The translations under genes and the position numbers were made by a program. A DNA stretch of 64,000 nucleotides from the NCBI RefSeq assembly GCF_019320115.1, contig NC_089597.1, positions 122,413,485-122,477,484 of the forward strand, written 5' to 3'. The notes beneath the pieces are model-generated. The model was given only the letters and a program-made list of their open reading frames with translations, ran no database searches and was not told the DNA's origin. Positions 33,576 to 44,009 of the stretch are shown in pieces (positions within the stretch are counted from its first letter, which is position 1; every line of letters begins with the position of its first letter). The stretch is from Miscanthus floridulus (taxonomy: Eukaryota; Streptophyta; Magnoliopsida; Poales; Poaceae).

Positions 33576-36500
33576 ATGAGTCGGCATTGGATGTACAATG
33601 CTGATCGTCACTCCCAAGAGTTCATGGACGGCGTGCATTCTTTGTTACGTGCGGCCGAGGCAAACAAACGCGATGGTTTCATGTGCTGCCCATGTGCCGT
33701 ATGTAAGAATATGATGGAATATGCTAACTCAAAGACTCTTCATTCACACTTGTTCAAGTCGGGTTTCATGCCAAACTATATTTGTTGGACGAAGCACGGA
33801 GAAACCGGAGTTGTAATGGAAGAAGGTGAAGAAGAACAATGGGGCGATGATGACATTTTTGCTGAATATGGTGCCTTCAATGATACTGCAATGGGGGAAG
33901 CTGAAGAAGAGGTGGGGGCAAAGGAGAAGCCCGCTGAAGAAGAGGTGGGGGCAGAGGAGAAGCCCGCTGAAGAAGAGGTAGGGGCAGAGGAGGAGCCCGC
34001 TGACGATCTTGGTCAGGCCATTCGTGGCGCACAAAGAGAATGCGAAAGTGAAAAGGAGAAGATCAAGTTCGACCGCATGCTAGAGGATCACAAGAAATTG
34101 CTATACCCAACTTGTGATGCGGGGCAGAAAAAGTTAGGTATCACATTGGAATTGTTGTAATGGAAGGCAAAGAATGGTATATCTGACAAGGGATTTGCGG
34201 AGTTACTAAAAATCCAAAAGAAGATGCTTCCGAAGGATAACGAATTGCCCAGCACTACGTACGAAGCAAAACAGGTAGTCTGCCCTTTAGGATTAGAAAT
34301 CCAGAAGATACATGCATGTCCTAATGACTGCATCCTCTACCGTGGCACGGAGTACGAGAAGTTGGATGCATGTCCTGTATGTCACGCGTCGCGGTATAAG
34401 ATCAGGCGAGATGACCCTGGTGATGTTGAGGGCGAACGTCCCAAGAAGAAAATCCCTGCCAAGGTTATGTGGTATGCTCCTATAATACCACGCTTGAAAT
34501 GTCTTTTTAGAAACAGAGACCATGCAAAGTTGTTGCGATAGCACAAAGAAGACCGTAAGGTAGACAATATATTGAGACACCCTGCTGATGGGTCCCAGTG
34601 GAGAGCAATCGATAGAGAATTCCCCGAGTTTGTAAGTGACGCAAGAAACTTAAGATTTGCTTTAAGTATGGATGGTATGAATCCTTTCGGGGAGCAGAGC
34701 AGTAGTCACAGCACTTGGCCTGTTACTCTATGTATCTACAACCTTCCTCCCTAGTTATGCATGAAGCGTAAGTTTATTATGATGCCGGTGCTCATCCAAG
34801 GCCCAAAGCAACCTGGCAACGACATCGATGTGTACCTAAGGCCACTAGTTGAAGAACTTCTACTTTTGTGGAACAAGCCAGGTGTACACGTGTGGGATGA
34901 GCAAGCAGGAGCACTTTGACCTGCGAGCATTGTTGTTCGTAACAATCAATGATTGGCTAGCTCTAAGTAATCTTTCAGGACAATCAAACAAGGGATATAA
35001 TGCATGCACGCACTGTTTCGGTGACATGAAAGGTATATTCTTGAAAAAGTGTCGCAAGGTCGTGTACCTTGGGCATCGACGATTTCTTCCTGCAAATCAC
35101 CCCGTAAGAAAGAAAGGCAAGCATTTTAAAGGTAAGGCAGACCACTAGACCAAGCCTCGCAACCGAACTGGTGAGGATGTCCTCGATATGGTCAATGATG
35201 TGAAAGTAATATTTGGAAAGGGACCTGGCAGCCAACCTGTTTCAAAGGACGCCAACGGTCACGCACCCATGTGGAAGAAGAAGTCCATATTTTGGGAGCT
35301 ACCCTATTGGCAAGTCCTAGAGGTCCGCAGCGCGATCGACGTGATGCACCTGACAAAGAATCTTTGTATGAACCTACTAGGCTTCATGGGCGTATATGGG
35401 AAGCCTAAGGACACAATTGAAGCACGACAGGACCTACGGTGTTTGAAAGAACGAGACAACCTGCATCCAGAGAAGATAGATGATGGACGCCAGTACTTAA
35501 GTCCTGCCAGCTACACTCTTAGCAAAGAAGAGAAGGACAACTTGTTTGAATGCCTAGATAGCATTAAGGTACCATCTGGATTCTCCTCGAATATAAAGGG
35601 TATAATAAATGTGCCAGAGAAGAAATTTGGATACTTAAAGTCCCATGACTGCCACGTGCTCATGACTCAATTGCTTCCAGTTGCATTAAGAGGAATTCTA
35701 CCACCAAATGTACGTCTAGCCACCGTGAAGCTATGTGCATTCCTCAATGCAATTTCTCAGAAGGCAATCGATCCAACGGATCTAGCGAAACTACAGAATG
35801 ATGTGGTTCAATGTCTTGTCAGCTTTGAGTTGGTGTTCTCTCCTTCCTTCTTTGATATCATGACACACCTCCTAGTTCATTTGGTCAAGGAGATTACTAT
35901 TCTTGGTCATGTGTTCCTACACAACATGTTCCCCTTTGAGAGGTTTATGGGAATCCTAAAGAAATATGTTCACAACCGTGCTCGGCCAGAAGGAAGCATC
36001 GCCAAGGGCTACAGAACAGAGGAGGTCATTGAGTTCTGTGTTGACTTCATTCCCGATATTAACCCGATTGGCGTTCCTAAATCGTGACACGAGGGAAGAC
36101 TAAGTGGAAAGGGGACACTAGGGAAGAAAACATATATTGGTAAGGGTGATGATTATTTCAATAAAGCACACTACACAGTTCTATAGAACTCCTCCTTGGT
36201 AGATCCGTATATCGAGACACACAAGAACCTCCTCCGATCTGAGTTCTCAGGGAAGTCTGAAGCATAGATTACGCGTCAACACATGGAAACTTTCAGTGAC
36301 TGGTTGCGAAAAGAATGTCAGGGTGATGAGAGTATTGATGAGGAGCTGTATTTGTTGGCTAGACAGCCATCGTGGCATATCCTCACATACAAAGGGTACG
36401 AGATAAATGGGAATACATTTTACACAGTAGCACAAGATAAAAGGAGTACCAACCAGAACAGTGGTGTCCGCATATATGCCACCGACCCTAGTCGGAACAA

Positions 36501-36993
36501 GCAAACATACTATGGTCGCATAGAGGAGATATGGGAACTAGACTATGCATCTCATTTTAAGGTACCTTTGTTCAAGTGCCAGTGGGTAAAGACGACTGGA
36601 GGCGGCGTAGCAGTCGACAACCAGTATGGAATGACAACAGTGGACCTCAACAATATTGGGTACAAAGGCGAACCATTTGTCCTTGCGAAGGATGTGACTC
36701 AGGTGTTCTATGCCAAGGACATGTCTACAAAACCAAAGAGAGGGAAAAACGACAACCACCCAATCAATGATGAGCCAAAGCGCCACATAGTTCTTTCAGG
36801 AAAAAGAAACATCGTCGGAATCGAAGACAAGTCAGACATGTCAGAAGATTATGAAAAGGATGACCGAATTTCACCCTTCACAGTGAATAAAGACCCTAGC
36901 ATCCAGCTAAACGATGATGACACTCCATGGTTACGGCGCGATCATAACCAAGGGACATACGTCAAGAAGAAGTTCACTACTGTGCCCACTTGA
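33576..36993 (+). pseudogene. TNP2-type (Transposase_21) CACTA transposase, with stops
   Basis: The DDE-type transposase of En/Spm-like elements (equivalent to TnpD). It starts ATGAGTCGGCAT after a TGCAG and reads for about 1,139 codons. Transposase-associated N-terminal domain MSRHWMYNADRHSQEFMDGV with CPCAVCKN; a triplicated acidic EEEVGAEEKPA; TNP2 core including MDGMNPFGEQSS, FVTINDWLALSNLSGQSNKG, KVVYLGHRRFLP and AIDVMHLTKNLC; DUF4218-like HVLMTQLLPVALRGILPPNV and NMFPFERFMGILKKYV (35650-36000); DUF4216-like TYYGRIEEIWELDYA (36508-36552). In-frame stops lie at 34158, 34539, 34752, 35146, 36085, 36184 and 36265, plus one frameshift between about 34755 and 34910. Outside these the protein is colinear, so inactivation is by point changes. 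Confidence 0.9.
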
Positions 36994-36999
36994 TATATA

Positions 37000-37470
37000 T
37001 ATTGATGTTCAATAGTGTGTATTAGAGATATTATGTAATAATTGTGAATTTATGTTTGATGTTGAATTATGTCACGTTGAAATAATGTGAAAACAAATTT
37101 ATGTTTGATGTTGGGATTATGTCACGTTGAAATGATGTGAAAATAAATTTATGTTTGATGGTGGGATTATGTCACATTCAAATGATGTGAAAACAAATTT
37201 CCAGTCGAAACACAAGAGTTTTTCTGAATTTAATTAAACACTATATTTTTGCATTATCAAAATAGTGATTTAAACACTATATTGTGTTTAAAACTTGTTA
37301 AAAAAATTAAAACTTTAGGTCACATAAATTTCCTATGTGCAATAAAGCAAAATAGAATCTATATATTTTTTTAAATATTTTTATGTCTTTTATTTAATTT
37401 TCTGTGCAATTAACTATCCTTTTATCATTTGTGTAAAAAGAAATATATTAAAATCCTAATGAATTGGCGG
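37000..37470. other. AT-rich spacer in CACTA element 1
   Basis: Contains three imperfect 60-65 bp tandem units (37050-37200: TTTATGTTTGATG, ATTATGTCAC, TGATGTGAAAA), then plain AT-rich sequence. No gene seen. Confidence 0.6.
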
Positions 37471-37499
37471 GCAGCGAAACTACAGTTTAGCTACCCACC

Positions 37500-37644
37500 A
37501 AAAACCTTTAGTCCCAGGCACCACCACCAGCCGGGACTAAAGGTGCGACCTTTAGTCCCGGGCATTAACAGGGCCCGGGACTAAAGGGCCTTTAGTCCCG
37601 GCTGGTGGTGGCGCCCGGAACTAAAGGTCCTCTCCCTTATATAG
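37500..37644. repeat. Internal cluster of subterminal motifs and TATA box, element 1
   Basis: Five to six copies of CTTTAGTCCCGG/CCGGGACTAAAGG in alternating orientation, ending with TATATAG (37638-37644). The same arrangement occurs mid-element in element 2 (52845-53095). It precedes the second gene, so it looks like that gene's promoter region. 37645-38185 beyond it is GC-rich leader-like sequence without a convincing frame. Confidence 0.8.
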
Positions 37645-38186
37645 CCTCTGCGCCTGCCCCGGCCCCTCTTCTTCCTCCTCCCCACTGCCGAGCCAAGCCC
37701 TAACAGACCCGCCGCTGCTCGTCCGATCCGCCACCGACGCCGCACCTCGCGAGCGCCCGCACGCACACCGGTGCCCCACCGCCCCGACGTCGCACGCCCC
37801 GACTAAGCGCGCTCGCCGACGCGCCGCCCCCCGACCACCCCGGCCCGGCGCCTCGATGCCCCACCGCCCCGACGCTCGGCCCCGACGCCACACTACGGCC
37901 CGGCCCGACGCCACGCCGCCCCTGACGCCGCGCCACGCCCCTGACGCCCGACGCCCCTAGCGCCTGACGCCACGCCGCCACTGACACCGCGCGCGCGGCC
38001 CTGACGACTCCACCCCGGCCCGGCCAGCCACGACGCTCGCGCCGCCACCGACGCCACCCGGCCCAGCCACCGACATCGCCCTCATCATCACCGCCTCCGG
38101 ACGCCCATCACCGCCGACCCCTACGTACGTCGATCGTCACCGCCGACCCCTATGTACGTCGATATGTGTTTGTATGTGATATATGC

Positions 38187-38565
38187 AGAGGAACGCCTCG
38201 TTGTGTTGTATGCGGAGCAACGCCGTCGTTATGTTGTATGCGGAGCAATGCCGCTTCGTTGTGTTGTATGCGGAGCAACGCCGCCTCGTTGTGTTGTATG
38301 CGGAGCAACGCCGTCGTTGTGTTGTATGCGGAGCAACGCCGCCTCGTTGTGTTGTATGCGGAGCAACGCCGCCTCGTTGTGTTGTATGCGGAGCAACGCC
38401 GCCTCGTTGTGTTGTATGCGGAGCAACGCCGCCACGTTGTGTTGTATGCGGAGCAACGCCGCCTCATTGTGTTGTATGCGGAGCAATGTCGCCCCGTTGT
38501 TGTATATGCGGAGCAACGCCGCCCCGTTGTTGTATATGCGGAGCAACGCCGCCCCATTGTTGTAT
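38187..38565 (+). repeat. 30-bp tandem repeat array
   Basis: About a dozen copies of a 30-bp unit (TTGTATGCGGAGCAACGCCG plus a CCTCGTTGTG part), some shortened by three bases. The period is a multiple of three, so several frames stay open on both strands; I regard those frames as artefacts. Confidence 0.95.
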
Positions 38566-38567
38566 AC

Positions 38568-38731
38568 CCTAGCGAGAACGACGATTCGCCCTAGCGAGAA
38601 CGACGATTCGCCCTAGCGAGAATGACGAATTCGCCCTAGCGAGAACGACGAATTCGCCCTGTCGTTCTCGCTAGAGCGAATTGTCGTTCTCGCTAGGGCG
38701 AATTCATCGTTCTCGCTAGGGCGAATTCGTC
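38568..38731. repeat. Inverted mini-array (about 22-bp units)
   Basis: Four head-to-tail copies of CGCCCTAGCGAGAACGACGA are followed by three copies in the opposite orientation (TCGTTCTCGCTAGGGCGAAT). A transcript could fold into a long hairpin. Confidence 0.9.
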
Positions 38732-38734
38732 GTT

Positions 38735-39130
38735 TATATGACTTGTTTACATATATGACTTGTTTATATATATGACTTGTTTATATGACTTGTTTACATA
38801 TATGACTTGTTTACATATATTACTTGTTGACATATATGATTGTTTACATATATGAATTGTTTATATATATGACTTGTTTATATATGTGACTTAGATTTAT
38901 TTTGTATATGACTTATTGTACATATATGACTTGTTTACATATATGAATTGTTTATATATGTGACTTGTTTATATGACTTGTTTATATATGTGACTTAGAT
39001 TTATTTTGTTTATGACTTATTGTACATATATGACTTGTTTACATATATGACTTGTTTATATATATGTGACTTAGATAAATTTGTATATGACTTATTGTAT
39101 ATATATGACTTGTTTATATATGTGACTTAA
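38735..39130 (+). repeat. AT-rich tandem repeats (TATATGACTTGTTTA family)
   Basis: Irregular units of about 18-24 bp (TATATGACTTGTTTACA, TATATGTGACTTAGATTTA) fill the stretch up to the second gene's start. No coding capacity. Confidence 0.85.
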
Positions 39131-39151
39131 ATTTTGTTAAATTTGTTAGAT

Positions 39152-39582
39152 ATGGATGCCCCGGGAGACAACATGGAGGAAGAAATGATGAATATTATTG
39201 CCAATGCTGGTGAGCAGGATGTTGATGACGGAAGTCAATACCTAGCTCTTGAAAATGAGCAAGAAAATGTTTTGCAAGAAAATACAGGCGAGGTATATAT
39301 ACTAAATATATATTATATGTAAATATTGTATATATTTCTGTGTACAAAAGATATTTATTTATTATTTTTTTATATGTAGCCCTCTGGATCGACGACCACA
39401 ACGGCGAAGAGCAAAAATGTTCGAGGACCGAAAAAACCACTGGAGGGCCGGTACATAATATCGGAATTCAACATCGAGACAGGCGAACCACTTGGTCCAC
39501 ATAAAAGGAAATTCGTGGAACACTGTGAGTACCTTGTAAGGGACAGAATTTCAATCAGTATCCGTGAATGGAAGAAAAAGAA
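39152..39582 (+). pseudogene. Second CACTA gene of element 1, truncated after two exons
   Basis: Exon 1 (39152-39292, 47 codons): MDAPGDNMEEEMMNIIANAG...ENTGE, then GTATAT. Exon 2 from 39380 after TATGTAG: PSGSTTTTAKSKNVRGPKKP, IISEFNIETGEPLGPHKRKF, LVRDRISISIREWKKKKF. These align exon for exon with 54074-54595 in element 2, including the splice sites. Homology ends near 39582, and the 3' subterminal repeats begin within about 170 bases, so the rest of the gene (transposase-like region and Ulp1-like protease in element 2) has been deleted. Confidence 0.85.
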
Positions 39583-39749
39583 ATTCGTTTGTTATTTATG
39601 TACAAAGTTCGAACGAAAACTTACGCGTGCTAAGTACACATATATATTACTATTAGCAGCGTATTCAAAAATGTATTTTAATATCAAAACTAATCATTAA
39701 ATGAAAAAAGAAACAAAAAATAGAAACCAGAAAAAGGAAAAAAAAGAGA

Positions 39750-39916
39750 GGGACATTTAGTTCCTGTTGGTAACACCAACCAGGACTCAATGTCCTGCCC
39801 GTGGCGGTCCCTGGCCAGGCCTGGAGGCCCCCTTTACTCTCGGTTGGTGTTTTCAACCAGGACTAAAGGTCCCCTTTAGTCCCGGGCGTCAAGCCAGGAC
39901 TAAAGGATGGTACCTT
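39750..39916. repeat. 3' subterminal repeats, element 1 (left of nested CACTA)
   Basis: Degenerate motifs (GGTAACACCAACCAGGACT, CTTTAGTCCCGGGCG, CCAGGACTAAAGG); continued at 40513-40585. Confidence 0.75.
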
Positions 39917-40512
39917 CACTACTAGAAAACAGACCTTTCACCCACTTCGATTTTAGCCTTTAGTCTCGATATTTTTTGCGTTCGGGACTAAAGGACTTTT
40001 AGTCCCGGTTCGTAATACCAACTGGGACTAAAAGTCATCTTTAGTCCCGGTTGGTGTCACCAACCCGGAGTAAAAGTTCACCAACTTTTAGTCCCGGTTG
40101 GTAACACCAACCGGGACTAAAGGGTGACCTTTTAGTCCTGATTGGTGTCTTCAACCGGGACTAAAGGTTTTTTACCCGGGACTAAAGGTCTCCCACGAGT
40201 CTATTCAAAAGAAGAGCGCACATGACTCTGTCACAAGTGGTGTGCAGTTGAGTTGATAATGTACCTACGCGCGAGGAGAGAGGTGTTGGGTTCGAATCTC
40301 ACGTAGAGCAAGCGAGGCCTCGAGGATTTCCTTTATTTTTTTCTTCCGTGGGTGACCTTTAGTCCCGGTTCCCAGACCCGGGACTAAAGGTGTGGACCTT
40401 TAGTCCCGAGAATTTAGTCCCGGTTGGGAAAACCGGGAATTTAGTCCCGGTTGGGAAAACCGGGAATAAAGGGCCTTCCCAACCGGGACTAAAACCCGTT
40501 TCTCTAGTAGTG
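39917..40512. mobile_element. Nested non-autonomous CACTA (596 bp)
   Basis: Starts CACTACTAGAAAAC and ends TCTCTAGTAGTG, with a 3-bp target duplication CTT on both sides (39914-39916, 40513-40515). It consists mostly of the same CTTTAGTCCCGG subterminal motifs around about 190 bases of unrelated filler (40196-40350). No coding region. Confidence 0.88.
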
Positions 40513-40585
40513 CTTTAGTCCCGGATTGGTGCTCCCGGTTGGGAAACCGGGACTAAAGGGGTTTCCCAACCGGGAGCAAAAAGCT

Positions 40586-41132
40586 TTGTTACACAAGTGA
40601 GAAGACATGATTTCTTCATGAGGAAACCATTTCTATGACTTTTGCTCTCTTTCTTACGTTTTGCTGTGCAACCGGTTGGTTTTGCTGTGCAGCAAATAGA
40701 CGGGCCGGATCCGAACCATCCCGCTAAGCTACTGACAGCCCCTAACCGTGTGCATGCAAGAGAGATGCATGTCTGTATCACCGACGCGGCCGTCCGTCAT
40801 CTGTCCAAGCGAGCTCCAGCGCACGGACCGCTGTCGAGTACAATAGCTGGCGCGTACGATCCGGATTCCGGACGCTGCTGCGGCTGGATGGATCATCATG
40901 GTCATGAATGGTGGAATTAACCGTGGAAGCGGGCTACCTTTAGTATCCATACAGCATACAATAATACTAGATGTGGCATACCGCCTTGGTCAGCAAGGGA
41001 TCAAATCGTACTGGTAAACATTGTTCCACTGTTTAACCTTGTTTGGTTAGTTGTTGGCCTAACTAGTAAAATTTAATCTAGTAATATTATTAGATGTGGA
41101 ATATAAAGAGGGATTAACAATTAGTCATGGCA
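40586..41132. other. Unassigned spacer
   Basis: I see nothing convincing. There is a direct repeat TTTTGCTGTGCA (40660 and 40681), and short frames at 40642-40950 without recognisable domains. Confidence 0.4.
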
Positions 41133-41248
41133 TGTTCACTTGAACTTATCAGCCTGGCATATCACTTATGGTACAATATTTTTCTCTCACACCAAATCAG
41201 CGAGTAATACTTTTCAGTCTGGCTTTTCAGCTAGATGAACGGGGCCGG
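41133..41248. repeat. MITE-like element
   Basis: GGCATGTTCACTTGAACTTA... to ...AGATGAACGGGGCC with internal TTTTTCTCTCACACCAAATC. The layout and ends (GGC..GTTC / GAAC..GCC) resemble a widespread small grass MITE. No target duplication confirmed. Confidence 0.45.
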
Positions 41249-41333
41249 TACAACGGCTTAGATGGCCTAGAACTAAACTATAAGTGACTAATCTAAAGTT
41301 TATTTTAGTGATCCACTACTGCAGGCCGTGGCT

Positions 41334-41930
41334 TTGCCGAGTGTTTTTACACTCGGCAAAGGCTTTGCCGAGTGTAGTACTCGGCAAAGTCCGCTCGGCA
41401 AAATTTTTCTCGGCAAAGGGTCTTTGCCGAGTGCTTTTTATCGGGGCACTCGGCAAAATTAAAAAAAGTTTGCCGAGTGCATGGGGCGGCACTCGGCAAA
41501 ATATTTTCGGCCGTTGCGGCGCCGGTCGTTAACGGTTATTTTGCCGAGTGCCCGACCCAGCACTCGGCAATTTTTTTTTTAAATTACTTTGCCGAGTGCC
41601 CCAGCCCAGGCACTCGGCAAAGTTTTTTTATTTTTTTTTAAAAAGTACTTTGCCGAGTGCCCCTGCCCAGGCACTCGGCAAAGTTTTTTTTTAAAAAAAT
41701 TACTTTGCCGAGTGCCCCTGCCCAGACACTCGGCAAAGTTTTTTTTATTTTTTTTAAATAATTTCTTTGCCGAGTGCCCCTGTTTAGGCACTCGGCAAAG
41801 AATTTCTGAATTTTTTTTAAAAAAAATACTTTGCCGAGTGCCGCGGCGAGGCACTCGGCAAAGAAATTATATATTTTTTTTAAAAAAAATCTTTGCCGAG
41901 TGCCTTGCCCATGGCACTCGGCAAAGACCC
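41334..41930. repeat. 5' subterminal array of the 41.3-kb CACTA
   Basis: At least ten short hairpins TTTGCCGAGTGC-N(5-10)-GCACTCGGCAAA separated by oligo(A)/oligo(T) spacers, each about 65 bases from the next in 41580-41930. Mirrored at 43850-44035 and 44960-45445. Confidence 0.95.
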
Positions 41931-41975
41931 CGAGAATTGCAAAAAAAAAAAAATATTTACATTCCATTGTAATAG

Positions 41976-41980
<5 letters not shown>

Positions 41981-42036
<56 letters not shown>
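41981..42036 (+). repeat. Compound TA/CA microsatellite
   Basis: A TA-dinucleotide run followed by ACACAC repeats up to about 42036. Confidence 0.95.
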
Positions 42037-42037
<1 letters not shown>

Positions 42038-43430
42038 TTAATCAAGTTCAACATCCCTACTGTACGTACACATTGTGACGTCTGACGAATATTTTTTATT
42101 TAACTTCGAATTCAGACTGGAAACCAACACACACTGTTGCAATGGAAAGCAAAAGATCATTCACACCTAAAAAAAAAGAGACAAGGATTTCTCCAAATTA
42201 GACCAAACATGCCTGACACTATACTCAAGTAAGCTCACACATTCCCTCACCAATCCGTGCTAAATATATGCTGGAAAAAATGTCGCACTTTGCTATGTCT
42301 GATATGTGGAACTGAAAGAAGCTTATTTATATGCAAAAAAAGAATCTCTACAGCGAACTGAAATAAATCAATATATCACTGCAGTTACGATGTGATTTCT
42401 AACCAAGCATAAACCTCAATTATTTTGACAGCTCTGAATTTATAACTACAATCAGAATTTATATCAACAAAATGGAAACTTGAAGATACCACCCTAACTT
42501 GAAATGAATATGCTTGATGAAGTGGCACAAATAAGTAATCTGAAGCAAGACTGGCTAGGCAAGTCAAGGTCAGCAAAGACTCCAAACATGCCCTGTATCA
42601 CTAGCCATGTAAACACGTCAACCCCTCCTATCTTCTGTCCTCACCATCTGAAAAATTATGCACCTCATGTGAGTTAAGAATTTCCTACTGTTTACAACAG
42701 TGTGCAGGGGAAAGGATATTTATGCTAGTGTCTTGTATATGGTGGAAAATTCTCAGACAACAAACTGCATCCTGATAAAAAAATAGAACAAAAGTACAGA
42801 ACACTTTCTAATATGTCAATTGTAGACCAATCTAGTGCATCGCTAATTAGAAAACAGTACTCAAGTTTGTACTAAATAGGTAGGCTCTGGAGCTTTGGTC
42901 TTGAGCAATAACCACTTCTGAGAGTGCTCCAATGCAAGCTTCTGAGACTTCTCTTACTTGAGCAATCTGTTTCCAATCTTGAAAGGGGAACCAACTTTGT
43001 ACTCCCAAATAGCTAATCCTAGTCAGATAAAGGAGCCAGCAACTACCCTAGTCCGGGGAGCGTGCATCATCCGCATCTGATTCACAGACTGAGTCAAAAT
43101 TTGCAAGCAATTTTATTGAATTAAAGAGCTACTTTGCTAGCTGTCTAGGCTACTGAATGATAATTCATTGTTGGTATATCTCAACACGGATATCCACATA
43201 CTCATCGATCATCTTGGCCTCCCCATTGCCCTCTTATCTGAAATGTCAGTCTCCTGAAATAGGCAACAAAAACAAGATCAATATTAGACACATTCCAAAC
43301 ATCAGCTTGCCGCGGCACACGCGCCACCCGTCCGGACACCGCGAAGATGCAGATCCGACCAGTGAAAAAAAAATCAGAGAATCAGTGAAAAAAATAGCCG
43401 GAGATGGGGAGGAGGAACGGGACAGCAGAG
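42037..43430. other. CACTA interior, possible captured host sequence
   Basis: No subterminal motifs. AT-rich with one minus-strand splice-like site (reverse of 43251-43260: ATTTCAG|GAG) followed on the minus strand by a short open stretch ending IYQQ and a stop near 43157. I cannot name a source gene. Confidence 0.3.
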
Positions 43431-43800
43431 TTTGGCGGCCAGTGAACCTCGGCTCGAATCCAAGCCGGCCATGGCTGCAAGGGCGAGGGGATGGGGCGGC
43501 TGGCTGGTGCCGGCCGGCCATTCCCGGCAGCGGGCGCGGCCGGCGGAGGGCGCGGGCGCACGCGGGCGCGGCGCTGCTGCTGGGGGCGCGGCGCTGCTGC
43601 TGCGTGCGGCGCGAGCGCGGCGGCGCACGCGGAGGAGCGCGCGGGCGGGAGGTGGCCCCCGCGGAGGCGCTGCGGCGGCGGGCGGGCGGCGCTGCGGTGG
43701 CGCGGGCTGCGAGGGCGCGGGCTGCGGCGGCGGGCGGCGCGGCGCGTGCGGGGGTCGGGGGCACGGGCGGCTGAAGGTAGGGTTTGGAGGGAGGGGTGAG
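43430..43800. other. GC-rich tract inside CACTA
   Basis: Very GC-rich (GCGGGCGCG-type) sequence open in several frames on both strands. It resembles the 5' exon/leader of a grass gene, on the minus strand if joined to the splice-like site at 43253, but no domain is recognisable. Confidence 0.4.
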
Positions 43801-44009
43801 GGTGGGCCGGTTGGGCCATTTTGGCCGCGGGCATTTTTTTTGGATTTTCTTTGCCGAGTGCCCACTGGCCCGGGCACTCGGCAAAATTTGTTTTTATTTT
43901 TAAAAAAAAAACTTTGCCGAGTGTCATCCGTGGGCACTCGGCAATTTTTTTTTTCTGAAATTAAATTTTGCCGAGTGCCTCCTGGACCCGGCACTCGGCA
44001 AAGACATTT

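Larger units (their letters stand above)
32233..40590 (+). mobile_element. CACTA (En/Spm-type) element 1, 3' end not resolved
   Basis: The 5' terminus is CACTAGTAGAGAACAG at 32233. It then carries inverted CTTTAGTCCCGGTTGG/CCAACCGGGACTAAAG motifs, a TATA-like TATAAAT (32524-32530), a GRF zinc-finger gene, a TNP2-type transposase pseudogene, an internal cluster of the same motifs (37500-37630), tandem repeats and a truncated second gene. A separate CACTA (39917-40512) is nested near the 3' end. Motifs continue to about 40585, but no terminal TAGTG follows, so the right terminus is lost or unrecognised and the end coordinate is approximate. Confidence 0.85.

Noticed and set aside
38187..38565. 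CRISPR-like array
   Set aside because: Repeats are contiguous with no variable spacers and lie in a plant transposon.
38152..38616. Overlapping long frames on both strands resembling Cys-rich repeat proteins
   Set aside because: They come from a 30-bp tandem repeat whose period is a multiple of three, so many frames stay open. No start context or homologue.
32233..40512. Reading 40512 (TCTCTAGTAGTG) as the right end of CACTA element 1
   Set aside because: The CTT duplication pairs 39917 with 40512, and the triplet left of 32233 (AGA) does not match; 40512 belongs to the nested element.
41589..42085. Frames across the CACTA subterminal arrays
   Set aside because: They translate TTTGCCGAGTGC repeats and the TA/CA microsatellite; similar frames occur on both strands.
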